Positions 1-7,728 of a stretch of DNA of 24,911 nucleotides are shown piece after piece. Under the pieces are notes generated by a model. The model ran no database searches. It was not told the DNA's origin and worked only from the letters and a program-made list of their open reading frames with translations. Position 1 is the first letter of the stretch; each line of letters opens with the position of its first letter. The stretch spans positions 1 through 24,911 of the forward strand of contig CAZMSN010000030.1 of assembly GCA_964569015.1 (NCBI GenBank), read 5' to 3'. The DNA comes from CAYQEC01 sp964569015. Lineage in GTDB: Bacteria; Actinomycetota; Acidimicrobiia; Spongiisociales; UBA5794. A program made the position numbers and the translations under genes.

Positions 1-14
1 TTGGGAGGAGGCGG

Positions 15-86
<72 letters not shown>

Positions 87-98
87 GGGATGCCCCGG

Positions 99-104
99 AG
101 TGTA
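99..104 (-). promoter_or_regulatory. Possible -10 box for tRNA-Arg
   Basis: On the minus strand TACACT (TAnnnT pattern) ends 12 nt before the tRNA 5' end. This would place the start of transcription about 5 nt upstream of the mature tRNA. No convincing -35 hexamer is visible at the usual distance. Confidence 0.4.
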
Positions 105-180
105 CCAACCTGCCGGGCCAGCGAGATGGCGGCCTATGCTTGCCGACCACGATCCCGACCACCGGCGAGGCCGCCGCCCC

Positions 181-1944
181 ATGTCGCTCATCAGTCAGCT
201 CTCCGACCGTTTCGGTGCCGCCTTCGCCACGTTGGGCCTCGACCCGAGCCACGGCGAGGTCGTCGTGTCACAGCGTCCCGATCTCGCCCAATTCCAGTGC
301 AATGGAGCGCTCGCTGCCGCCAAGGCCGCCGGCACCGACCCACGCCGGATGGCAGAGGATGTCATGGCGGCGCTCGGCGACACGGCGGTCTTCGCCGAGC
401 TGTCGATCGCCGGCCCCGGGTTCCTCAACATCAGCGTCACCGATGAGCACCTGGGCGCTCACATCGCGGCCATCGCCGGCGATGCCCGCCTCGGAGTGAC
501 CGCTCCCGTGCGCTCTCTGCGGGTGCTGGTCGACTACGGCGGGCCCAACATGTCCAAGTCCATGCACGTGGGGCACCTGAGGGCATCGATCATCGGCGAG
601 AGCCTGAAGCGATTCTTCCGTTTCGCCGGTCACGACACCTGGGGCGATGTGCACCTCGGCGACTGGGGTATGCCGGTCGGTCAACTCATCATCGAGATGC
701 AGCGGCGCCGGCCCGACCTGCCCTACTTCGACGCCGGCAGCGAGGGACCCTATCCGGAGGAACCACCGGTCACACTCGACGAGCTGTCCGAGATGTATCC
801 GATCGTCGTTGCCCGCTGCCAGCAGGATCCCGCCGAGGTCGAGCGCGCCCGCCAGGCCACATTCGATCTCCAGAACGGCCGGGCCGGCTACCTGGCTCTG
901 TGGCGCCATTTCCACGACGTCTCGGTAGCCGAGCAGCGCAAGGACTTCGAGGCGCTCGGCGTCGAGTTCGATCTGTGGTTCGGAGAGAGCGCGGTGCACG
1001 ACCGTCTCGCTCCGATGGTCGCGGCCCTCCACGAGCGGGGGATCGCCGTCGAGTCAGATGGAGCGCTGGTCATCGATGTCGCCGAGGCCGGGGACAGCAA
1101 GGAGCTCCCGCCGCTGCTCCTGACGCGCTCGGACGATTCCTACCTCTATTCGACGACGGATCTCGCCACCCTGGAGCATCGCATGGAGGACGGATACGAC
1201 CTGATCCTCTATGTCGTCGACGCTCGTCAGGGCCTCCATTTCGATCAGGTGTTCCGTGCCGCCCGCAAGGCCGGCATCGTCCCCGACTCGGTCGGCCTCG
1301 AGCACATCGCCTTCGGCACCGTCAACGGCCCGGACGGCAAGCCGTTCAAGACCCGCGAAGGCGGAGTGCTGCGCCTCCAGGACCTCATCGCACTCGTCAC
1401 CGATGCCGCCCGAGATCGTCTCGCAGAGGCCGACATCGCCCAGTCCTATCCGTCCGACGAGCGCGACGAGATCGTCCGCATGGTCGGGCTGGCGGCGCTC
1501 AAGTACGGCGACCTGCGGAACCACCGCCAATCGAACTACGTCTTCGACGTGGAGCGGTTCACGTCGTTCCAGGGCAAGACCGGGCCGTACCTGCTGTACG
1601 GTGCGGTTCGTATCAAGTCGATTCTGCGCAAGGCCGAGGAGCAGGATCTGGTGCCCGGTCGGATCATCGCTCCGACCGAGGAGGCCGAGCGCGCCTTGAT
1701 GCTCGAGTTGGCCCGCTTCCCGGAGGTGCTCGACCGTGCGATCGAATTCCGGGCCCCCAATCACCTCGCCGAGTACGCCTACGAGATCGCCACCGATCTC
1801 AGCCGCTTCTACGAGGCGTGCCACGTTCTGCGGGAGCCGGACCCGGTGCGGCAGGCATCGTGGCTCGGCCTGCTCGACCTGACGCTGCGCCAGCTCGAGA
1901 TCGTGCTCGACCTGCTCGGGCTCGAGATCCCGGAGCGGATGTGA
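181..1944 (+). CDS. argS: Arginine--tRNA ligase
   Basis: The cytoplasmic class Ia synthetase joins arginine to tRNA-Arg using ATP. The 587-residue length is normal for the family. The N-terminal ~110 residues match the Add1 tRNA-binding region. The HIGH signature appears as HVGH (residues 129-132) just after NMSKSM, and the ArgRS version of the KMSKS loop is FKTREGG (389-395). The C-terminal third, starting near FQGKTGPYLLYG, is the helical DALR anticodon-binding domain. ATG 181 is preferred because homology begins there; upstream in-frame ATGs (100, 136) add only Arg/Pro-rich non-conserved sequence. A TATGCT box at 133-138 may be its -10 element. lysA starts 1 nt after the stop, so the two are probably co-transcribed. 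Confidence 0.97.
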   Translation: MSLISQLSDRFGAAFATLGLDPSHGEVVVSQRPDLAQFQCNGALAAAKAAGTDPRRMAEDVMAALGDTAVFAELSIAGPGFLNISVTDEHLGAHIAAIAGDARLGVTAPVRSLRVLVDYGGPNMSKSMHVGHLRASIIGESLKRFFRFAGHDTWGDVHLGDWGMPVGQLIIEMQRRRPDLPYFDAGSEGPYPEEPPVTLDELSEMYPIVVARCQQDPAEVERARQATFDLQNGRAGYLALWRHFHDVSVAEQRKDFEALGVEFDLWFGESAVHDRLAPMVAALHERGIAVESDGALVIDVAEAGDSKELPPLLLTRSDDSYLYSTTDLATLEHRMEDGYDLILYVVDARQGLHFDQVFRAARKAGIVPDSVGLEHIAFGTVNGPDGKPFKTREGGVLRLQDLIALVTDAARDRLAEADIAQSYPSDERDEIVRMVGLAALKYGDLRNHRQSNYVFDVERFTSFQGKTGPYLLYGAVRIKSILRKAEEQDLVPGRIIAPTEEAERALMLELARFPEVLDRAIEFRAPNHLAEYAYEIATDLSRFYEACHVLREPDPVRQASWLGLLDLTLRQLEIVLDLLGLEIPERM

Positions 1945-1945
1945 C

Positions 1946-3220
1946 ATGAGCGTCCTTCCGATCTCGCTCCTGCCCGACAACGCGTCGGTGGACGGCTCCG
2001 GCCGTCTCGCCATCGGCGGATGCGACGTCGTCGATCTCGCCGACGAGCACGGAACCCCATTGTTCGTCTACGACGAGGATCACCTGCGGGCCCGGTGCCG
2101 GGAGGCGGTGGCTGCCTTCGGTGACGGAGTTGCCTACGCCGCCAAAGCGTTCCTGTGCGGGGCGATGGCTCGACTGGCACACGAGGAGGGCATGTGCCTC
2201 GACGTGGCAACCGGCGGTGAGCTGCATCTGGCGCTGGCGGCGGGCGTCCCCGCCGAGCATCTGATCATGCACGGCAACAACAAGTCGGAGGCGGAGCTGA
2301 GGGCGGCGATGACGGCCGGTGTGAGGCGGCTCGTCGTCGACTCGTTCGACGAGCTGGATCGTATCGAGAGGCTCGTCGCGGAGGGTCTGACTGCGCCGCC
2401 GCTGCTCGTCAGGGTGACGCCCGGGGTGGAGGCGCACACCCATGAGTACCTGCGCACGGGCATCGCCGACTCCAAGTTCGGGTTCGGCCTCGCCTCGGGC
2501 GCGGCCCAGGCCGCGATCGACCGCCTCTCCCACTCCTCGCTCGATCTCGTCGGAGTGCATGCCCACATCGGGAGCCAGATCTTCGATGCCGAGTTCTTTG
2601 CCAAGGCCGTGTCGGTCATGGCGTCGTTCGTCATTCCGCTCGATCTCGAAGAGCTGTCACTGGGCGGCGGACTCGGTGTCGCCTACGTCGAGGGGGAACA
2701 TGCCCCGTCGATCAGCGAGTGGGCCGGGGTGATGCTCGGCGCTTGCGCCGCAGCCGGGATCCGCAGCAGGGTCACGGCCGAGCCGGGGCGAGCCGTCGTC
2801 GCCCAGGCAGCGGTCACGCTCTACCGCGTCGGGACGATCAAGGACATCGCCGGGGTTCGCACCTACGTCGCCGTCGACGGCGGGATGAGCGACAACCCGC
2901 GGCCGGTGCTCTACGGCAGCGGCTACGAGGCCTTCCTCCCGAGGGCGACGGACGCGGCGCGGCCGCGCCGGGTCCGCGTCGTCGGCAAGCACTGCGAATC
3001 GGGTGACGTGATCGTGCACGACGCCGTGGTACCCGAGGACATCGTGGTGGGAGACGTACTGGCGACGCCGGTGACCGGCGCCTACGGCCACTCCATGGGA
3101 TCCAACTACAACATGGTGTTGCGGCCGGCAGTGGTATTCGTGCGCGGTGGCACGGCCCGGCTGGTGGTCCGTCGCGAGGCTTACGACGACCTCTTGATTC
3201 GGGACCTGGGATTGCGCTGA
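1946..3220 (+). CDS. lysA: Diaminopimelate decarboxylase
   Basis: This PLP enzyme decarboxylates meso-diaminopimelate to L-lysine, the last step of the DAP pathway. The 424-residue protein has the fold-type III alanine-racemase-like barrel followed by a beta domain. K67 in YAAKAFL is the expected Schiff-base lysine. HIGSQI, the glycine-rich GGGLGVAY loop and EPGRA bind PLP phosphate and substrate. GKHCESGD near residue 350 carries the conserved active-site cysteine donated across the dimer interface. The gene begins 1 nt after the argS stop, as in the argS-lysA pair of other actinobacteria, so translation is probably coupled. The spacing and conserved motifs leave little doubt about the assignment. 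Confidence 0.96.
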   Translation: MSVLPISLLPDNASVDGSGRLAIGGCDVVDLADEHGTPLFVYDEDHLRARCREAVAAFGDGVAYAAKAFLCGAMARLAHEEGMCLDVATGGELHLALAAGVPAEHLIMHGNNKSEAELRAAMTAGVRRLVVDSFDELDRIERLVAEGLTAPPLLVRVTPGVEAHTHEYLRTGIADSKFGFGLASGAAQAAIDRLSHSSLDLVGVHAHIGSQIFDAEFFAKAVSVMASFVIPLDLEELSLGGGLGVAYVEGEHAPSISEWAGVMLGACAAAGIRSRVTAEPGRAVVAQAAVTLYRVGTIKDIAGVRTYVAVDGGMSDNPRPVLYGSGYEAFLPRATDAARPRRVRVVGKHCESGDVIVHDAVVPEDIVVGDVLATPVTGAYGHSMGSNYNMVLRPAVVFVRGGTARLVVRREAYDDLLIRDLGLR

Positions 3221-3224
3221 GCAG

Positions 3225-3239
3225 GGCGGCGGCTCCGCC
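3225..3239 (+). terminator. Weak hairpin after lysA
   Basis: GGCGG (3225-3229) pairs with CCGCC (3235-3239) around a 5-nt loop, 5 nt after the lysA stop. No T-run follows, so this is at most a weak or factor-assisted terminator ahead of the hom promoter. Confidence 0.3.
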
Positions 3240-3284
3240 TGGTCGATCGGGAGCATTCGTGGAACGATTGCGGGCGCTTCCGGC

Positions 3285-3313
3285 TTCGGCCTGCCGTGCG
3301 CCCCCGCTATCGT
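3285..3313 (+). promoter_or_regulatory. Candidate leaderless promoter of hom
   Basis: TTCGGC (3285-3290), a 17-nt spacer and TATCGT (3308-3313) resemble a sigma-A promoter. The -10 box ends 7 nt before the hom ATG at 3321, so the transcript would start at or next to the A of the start codon. No Shine-Dalgarno is present, which fits a leaderless mRNA of the kind common in actinobacteria. Confidence 0.5.
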
Positions 3314-3320
3314 CGCCGTC

Positions 3321-4610
3321 ATGGACACCACCCTCGGCATTGGGCTTCTCGGAGCAGGCACCGTCGGAGGCACGCTGATTCGTCGCCTCGTCTCCGAGCA
3401 CGACGCCATCGCCACCAAGACCGGTCTCGATCTCCAGGTGTGCAGGGTCGCCGTGCGCGATCCCGCAAAACGCCGTGCCGCCGAGATCCCGCCAGACATG
3501 CTCACGTCCGATCCGATGGCGGTCATCTCCGACCCGGCGGTCCGGCTGATCGTCGAGGTGATGGGGGGCCAGTCCCCGGCGGGTGATCTCGTGCTGGCCG
3601 CCCTCAACGCCGGCAAGCCGGTCGTCACCGCCAACAAGGCTCTGATCGCAGCACGCGGGCCCGAGCTGATCGCCGCCGCCGCGAAAAGTGGAGTGTCGCT
3701 GCTGTTCGAGGCGGCCGTCGGGGGAGGCATTCCCATCATCCGGCCGCTGACCGAGACGCTCGCGGGTGAACAGGTCGAACGGGTGATGGGCATTGTCAAC
3801 GGCACGACCAATTTCATCCTCACCAAGATGGCCGAGGAAGGGACGGGCTATGCCGAGGCTCTCGCCGAGGCACAGGCACTCGGCTATGCCGAGCCCGATC
3901 CCACCATGGACGTCAGCGGGGCCGACGCCGCCGACAAGGCCGCCATCCTCGCCAGCCTGGCCTTCGGCACCTGGGTGGGATCCGATCAGGTCTACTTCGA
4001 GGGCATCGAGGGACTGTCCGTCGAGGACTTCACCTATGCCGCCGACCTCGGCTACGTCGTCAAGCTGCTGGCCTTCGCCGTGCGCACCGCAGCCGGGGTC
4101 AATGCCAGGGTCTACCCGGCCATGCTGCCCCTCGACCACCCTCTGGCGACCGTCCGCGGCGCCACCAACGCCATCTTCATCCAAGGCCCATCGATCGGTG
4201 AGCTGCTCTTCGCCGGCCCGGGCGCCGGAGGCGAGCCCACCGCCACCGCCGTGCTCGGCGACGTGATCGATGCTGCCCGAGAGGTGCTTGCCGGGGTACA
4301 GGTCGCTCCACGAATCCAGTTCTCGCCGGGGGCGCTGGTCGACTTCGGCGACGTTGTGACCAAGTGGTACGTGCGCCTCGCCGTCGCCGACCGGCCGGGC
4401 GTGCTGTCGCGCATCGCCGGCGAATTCGGACGAGCCGACGTCAGCATCAAGTCGGTGCGCCAGGAAGGGGAGGGCGAGGAGGCCGTTCTGCTCATCATCA
4501 CCCACCGGGCGCCTGAGGCGCGGCAGCGGGCTGCGGTGCAGTCTCTGCACGACCTCGACGAGGTGCGATCGGTCGACTCGGTGATCCGGGTCGAGAGTCC
4601 CGAAGCATGA
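3321..4610 (+). CDS. hom: Homoserine dehydrogenase
   Basis: The enzyme reduces aspartate semialdehyde to homoserine with NAD(P)H, at the branch towards threonine, methionine and isoleucine. The 429 residues are typical of the monofunctional form. The Rossmann motif GLLGAGTVGG is at residues 8-17. KPVVTANKALIA, GIVNGTTNFIL and the substrate-site stretch EPDPTMDVSGADAADKAAI are all present. A C-terminal ACT domain (about residues 349-425, containing VADRPGVLSRIAGEF) is the usual site of threonine feedback inhibition. No fused aspartokinase is present. thrC follows with an ATGA overlap, so the two form an operon, apparently driven by a leaderless promoter at 3285-3313. Confidence 0.96.
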   Translation: MDTTLGIGLLGAGTVGGTLIRRLVSEHDAIATKTGLDLQVCRVAVRDPAKRRAAEIPPDMLTSDPMAVISDPAVRLIVEVMGGQSPAGDLVLAALNAGKPVVTANKALIAARGPELIAAAAKSGVSLLFEAAVGGGIPIIRPLTETLAGEQVERVMGIVNGTTNFILTKMAEEGTGYAEALAEAQALGYAEPDPTMDVSGADAADKAAILASLAFGTWVGSDQVYFEGIEGLSVEDFTYAADLGYVVKLLAFAVRTAAGVNARVYPAMLPLDHPLATVRGATNAIFIQGPSIGELLFAGPGAGGEPTATAVLGDVIDAAREVLAGVQVAPRIQFSPGALVDFGDVVTKWYVRLAVADRPGVLSRIAGEFGRADVSIKSVRQEGEGEEAVLLIITHRAPEARQRAAVQSLHDLDEVRSVDSVIRVESPEA

Positions 4611-5632
4611 AGTGGCAAGGCCTCATCGCCGAATACGGCGACCGGCTGCCGGTCACCGATGCCACACCGGTGGTGACCCTGCTCGAGGGGAACACACCCC
4701 TGATTCACGCCAAGCAGCTCTCCGCCGAGGTGCGCCACGACGTGTATCTCAAGTTCGAAGGGGCAAATCCCACCGGATCGTTCAAGGACCGTGGCATGAC
4801 GATGGCGGTGTCGAAAGCGCTCGAGAGCGGCGCTCGGGCCGTGGCTTGTGCCTCCACCGGGAACACGTCGGCGTCGGCGGCCGCCTACGCGGCCCGTGCC
4901 GGCATCGCCTGTATCGTCATCCTGCCGGCGGGGAAGATCGCTCGCGGCAAGCTCGCCCAGGCGATCATGCACGGCGCCACGATCGTGCCGATCGACGGCA
5001 ATTTCGACGACGCCCTGGCGTTGGTGCTCGAGCTGACCGCCACCCACGACGTGGCGCTCGTGAACTCGATCAATCCCTATCGGATCGCCGGTCAGCAGAC
5101 GGCGGCATGGGAGATCATCGACGTGCTGGGGGAGGCACCGACGATCCACGCCCTCCCGGTGGGGAACGCCGGCAACATCACCGCCTATTGGGCCGGATAC
5201 ACCGCAGCAGAGACCTCTCCTCGGATGTGGGGATTCCAGGCGGCGGGAGCGGCCCCGCTGGTGACCGGCGAGATCGTCGACGATCCTGAGACCATCGCCA
5301 CCGCGATCCGTATCGGCAACCCGGCATCGTGGGCGGGAGCGGTGAACGCCCGTGACGAATCGGAGGGGAGGATCGAGGCCGTGACCGACGACGAGATCCT
5401 GTCCGCCTACCGGTTCCTCGCGCGGTCCGAAGGCGTGTTCTGCGAACCGGCGTCGGCCGCCCCGGTCGCCGGCATCCTCAAGTTCCGCCAGGAGCTCCCC
5501 GACGGTCCGATCGTGTGCACCCTGACGGGGCACGGCCTGAAGGATCCCGACACCGCCATCGTTGATTTCGAGGAGACAGAGACGGTGCCGCCGCTGCTCG
5601 ACGCCGTGCTCGACGTGCTCGGCTGGAGCTGA
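4607..5632 (+). CDS. thrC: Threonine synthase
   Basis: This PLP enzyme converts O-phosphohomoserine to threonine. The 341-residue protein is a short, class-II-like fold-type II enzyme of the actinobacterial and Bacillus kind. NPTGSFKDRGM carries the PLP lysine K60. STGNTSASAAAYAARAG contacts PLP, and the phosphate loop is GNAGN in PVGNAGNITAYWAGY. The start ATG overlaps the hom stop (ATGA), giving tight coupling. In Mycobacterium and Streptomyces thrB (homoserine kinase) follows next; here it is absent and rho comes after a 247-nt gap, so the kinase that makes its substrate must be encoded elsewhere. Confidence 0.95.
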   Translation: MKWQGLIAEYGDRLPVTDATPVVTLLEGNTPLIHAKQLSAEVRHDVYLKFEGANPTGSFKDRGMTMAVSKALESGARAVACASTGNTSASAAAYAARAGIACIVILPAGKIARGKLAQAIMHGATIVPIDGNFDDALALVLELTATHDVALVNSINPYRIAGQQTAAWEIIDVLGEAPTIHALPVGNAGNITAYWAGYTAAETSPRMWGFQAAGAAPLVTGEIVDDPETIATAIRIGNPASWAGAVNARDESEGRIEAVTDDEILSAYRFLARSEGVFCEPASAAPVAGILKFRQELPDGPIVCTLTGHGLKDPDTAIVDFEETETVPPLLDAVLDVLGWS

Positions 5633-5668
5633 ACCGCTTCCATCCTCCCGGATCTGGGCCGGCAGGGC

Positions 5669-5696
5669 TTGCGAAGCTCGGGAACGCAGGTAGACT
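5669..5696 (+). promoter_or_regulatory. Candidate rho promoter
   Basis: TTGCGA (5669-5674), a 16-nt spacer and TAGACT (5691-5696) form the best sigma-A-like promoter in the window. Transcription would begin near 5703, giving a leader of about 175 nt before the rho ATG. Confidence 0.5.
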
Positions 5697-5828
5697 ACCG
5701 CCCGGATCGGTATCCATTCCACTCTCCCCGCGCGGTTGCGCGACGCGGCTTGGGGGACCCCACAGCCTCCAAGGGCCCGCCTCCGCAAGCACGGGAACAC
5801 ATCGAGCCGCCGGATCAGGCACGACTCC

Positions 5829-5853
5829 GAAGGCCGTAGGGAACGTGGCCTTC
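5829..5853 (+). promoter_or_regulatory. Hairpin in the rho leader
   Basis: GAAGGCC (5829-5835) and GGCCTTC (5847-5853) form a perfect 7-bp stem with an 11-nt loop, 8 nt before the likely rho Shine-Dalgarno (GAAAGGGG, 5861-5868). A smaller stem CGCGC/GCGCG lies at 5729-5742. These could take part in autoregulation of rho through its leader, but no terminator-like T-run is seen. Confidence 0.35.
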
Positions 5854-5879
5854 AGCTGTCGAAAGGGGCAACACCCGAA

Positions 5880-7343
5880 ATGACCACACGAGCCAGACTG
5901 CAGGAGCTGGGACTCGACGAGCTCCGAAACGTCGCGGGCACGGTCGAAATCGACCACGAGGGCTTGCAGAAGTCAAAGCTCATCGCTGCGATCATCGAAT
6001 CCGACAAGTTCGATGCCGCGATACTCCCTGAGCCGAAGCAAGAGCCAGTCGCCGAGGAGGTCGTGCGGACGACAGCCGGCGGTGGCAGCGACCACACCGG
6101 GGGTGGCGGAGACCAGAAGGACGGAGATCGAACGGGTGGCCCCGGCGGCGACGATCATCAGGGAAGTAGTCGCAGCCGGCGTCGCCGGCGTGGTCGTGGG
6201 CCGCAGGAGCCGATCGACGAGTCGGACCTCGAGGTGCGCGAGGGCATCCTCGACATCCTCCCCGAGGGCTACGGATTCCTGCGATGCAGCGGCTACCTGC
6301 CGGGGGAGAAGGACGTCTACGTTGCCGCCAACCAGGTTCGTAAGCACCAGCTACGCAAGGGTGACATCTGCACCGGCCCGATCCGCCCGGCGCGGGCACA
6401 GGAGAAGTTCCCCGCTCTCGTTCGAGTCGTCACGGTCAACGGCGGCGACCCGGAACAGGCCCGGCACCGGGTTCGCTTCGCCGACCTGACGCCGCTCTTC
6501 CCGGACATCCGGCTCCATCTGGAGGTCGAAGGGGAGTCGAATCACATCCTGCCGCGCATCGTCGATCTCATCGCGCCGATCGGCAAGGGTCAGCGTGGCC
6601 TGATCGTCTCCCCGCCCAAGGCGGGCAAGACGACCGTGCTCAAGGAGATCGCCAACTCGATCACGGCGAACAACCCCGAGTGCCATCTCATGGTGGTTCT
6701 CGTCGACGAGCGCCCCGAAGAGGTCACCGATATGCAGCGCTCGGTCAAGGGCGAGGTCGTGTATTCGACGTTCGATCGCCCCGCCGAGGAGCACACCCAG
6801 GTGTCGGAGCTGGCGATCGAGCGGGCCAAGCGTCTGGTCGAGGCGGGCCAGGACGTGGTGGTACTGCTCGATTCCATCACCAGGCTCGCCCGGGCGCACA
6901 ACCTGGCGACGCCGGCGTCGGGCCGCATCCTCTCCGGCGGCGTCGACTCAACGGCTCTCTACCCACCGAAGCGCTTCTTCGGTGCTGCCAGGAACATCGA
7001 GGAGGGAGGAAGCCTCACCATCCTCGGCACCGCGCTGGTCGAGACCGGATCACGGATGGACGAGGTGATCTTCGAGGAGTTCAAGGGCACCGGCAACATG
7101 GAGCTGCGCCTCGACCGCAAGCTCGCCGACAAGCGCATCTACCCGGCGATCGACATCGAGGCGTCGGGAACCCGGCGCGAGGAGCTGCTGTTCGACCACG
7201 ACGAGCTCGCTCAGGTGTGGAAGCTGCGACGGGTGCTGCTGGCGCTGGAGTCGGGTGCGGCGCTCGAACTCCTGATCGATCGTCTCCGGAGCACCAAGTC
7301 GAACGGCGAGTTCCTGGCGGCGATCGCCGAGAGCGGGCAGTGA
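5880..7343 (+). CDS. rho: Transcription termination factor Rho
   Basis: Rho is a hexameric RNA-dependent ATPase and helicase that ends transcription. The 487 residues comprise an N-terminal Rho/SAP-like helical domain (1-42), a Gly/Asp/Arg-rich insertion (about 66-108, with an SRSRRRRRGRG tract), an OB-fold primary RNA site (REGILDILPEGYGFLR onward, 120-185) and the ATPase core. Walker A is SPPKAGKTT (244-252), and Walker B lies in DVVVLLDSITRLARAHN. The conserved Q- and R-loop regions around SGGVDSTALYPPKRFFGAARN and GTGNMELRLDRKLADKR follow. ATG 5880 is chosen because homology begins there and GAAAGGGG lies 11 nt upstream; in-frame sequence back to 5736 is non-conserved. A low-complexity N-terminal insertion is typical of actinobacterial Rho, although this one is short. 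Confidence 0.96.
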   Translation: MTTRARLQELGLDELRNVAGTVEIDHEGLQKSKLIAAIIESDKFDAAILPEPKQEPVAEEVVRTTAGGGSDHTGGGGDQKDGDRTGGPGGDDHQGSSRSRRRRRGRGPQEPIDESDLEVREGILDILPEGYGFLRCSGYLPGEKDVYVAANQVRKHQLRKGDICTGPIRPARAQEKFPALVRVVTVNGGDPEQARHRVRFADLTPLFPDIRLHLEVEGESNHILPRIVDLIAPIGKGQRGLIVSPPKAGKTTVLKEIANSITANNPECHLMVVLVDERPEEVTDMQRSVKGEVVYSTFDRPAEEHTQVSELAIERAKRLVEAGQDVVVLLDSITRLARAHNLATPASGRILSGGVDSTALYPPKRFFGAARNIEEGGSLTILGTALVETGSRMDEVIFEEFKGTGNMELRLDRKLADKRIYPAIDIEASGTRREELLFDHDELAQVWKLRRVLLALESGAALELLIDRLRSTKSNGEFLAAIAESGQ

Positions 7344-7395
7344 CGCCGGTTGCCACTGGGCCGGGCGGCCCGGATTCGTCGACGCGGCATCGCAC

Positions 7396-7401
7396 TACAG
7401 T
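7396..7401 (+). promoter_or_regulatory. Possible -10 box for the L31 gene
   Basis: TACAGT fits TAnnnT and lies 33 nt before the TTG start codon at 7429. A GAGGAG Shine-Dalgarno (7415-7420) sits between them. A weak TTCGTC (7375-7380) is 15 nt upstream. This would let the L31-DUF1385-prfA group be transcribed separately from rho. Confidence 0.4.
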
Positions 7402-7428
7402 GCCGTTCGGTAGCGAGGAGTTGATGAC

Positions 7429-7728
7429 TTGAAGCCTGATATCCATCCCGAGTACCGGCCGGTCGTGTTCCAGGACACGTCGTCCGATTTTGCATTCCTC
7501 ACCCGGTCGACGATCGAGACCAGCGAGACCATCGAGTGGGAGGACGGCAACACCTACCCGCTCGCTCGCGTCGAGATCTCCAGTGCCAGCCATCCCTTCT
7601 ACACCGGCAAGCAGATCCTGGTGGATTCCGGGGGCCGGGTAGAGCGTTTCCGGCGCCGCTACGCCAAGGTGGGCGTCGACACGGATCGCGCCTCCCGGGC
7701 GGATGCCGACGCCTCTGCGGAGGAGTAA
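7429..7728 (+). CDS. rpmE2: Ribosomal protein L31, type B (zinc-independent)
   Basis: bL31 bridges the 50S and 30S subunits. The protein starts MKPDIHPEYRPVVFQDTSSDFAFLTRSTI and contains EWEDGNTYPLARVEISSASHPFYTGKQ, the classic type B pattern. It has no cysteine at all, whereas type A L31 binds zinc through a CxxC pair. It is 99 residues, longer than the usual 80-90 because of an acidic Ala/Asp tail (ADADASAEE). The start is TTG, supported by GAGGAG 8 nt upstream and by alignment of the MKxDIHP N-terminus. The stop TAA is immediately followed by the TTG start of the next gene. The type A form is the one usually found next to rho, so this position is somewhat unusual. Confidence 0.93.
   Translation: MKPDIHPEYRPVVFQDTSSDFAFLTRSTIETSETIEWEDGNTYPLARVEISSASHPFYTGKQILVDSGGRVERFRRRYAKVGVDTDRASRADADASAEE

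Noticed and set aside
2838..5800. Long minus-strand open frames opposite lysA, hom and thrC
   Set aside because: They are antisense shadows with no recognisable motif. The plus-strand frames carry complete conserved enzymes.
5736..5879. In-frame N-terminal extension of rho
   Set aside because: The added residues are non-conserved and Arg-rich, and a ribosome-binding site precedes ATG 5880. The stretch is better read as leader RNA.
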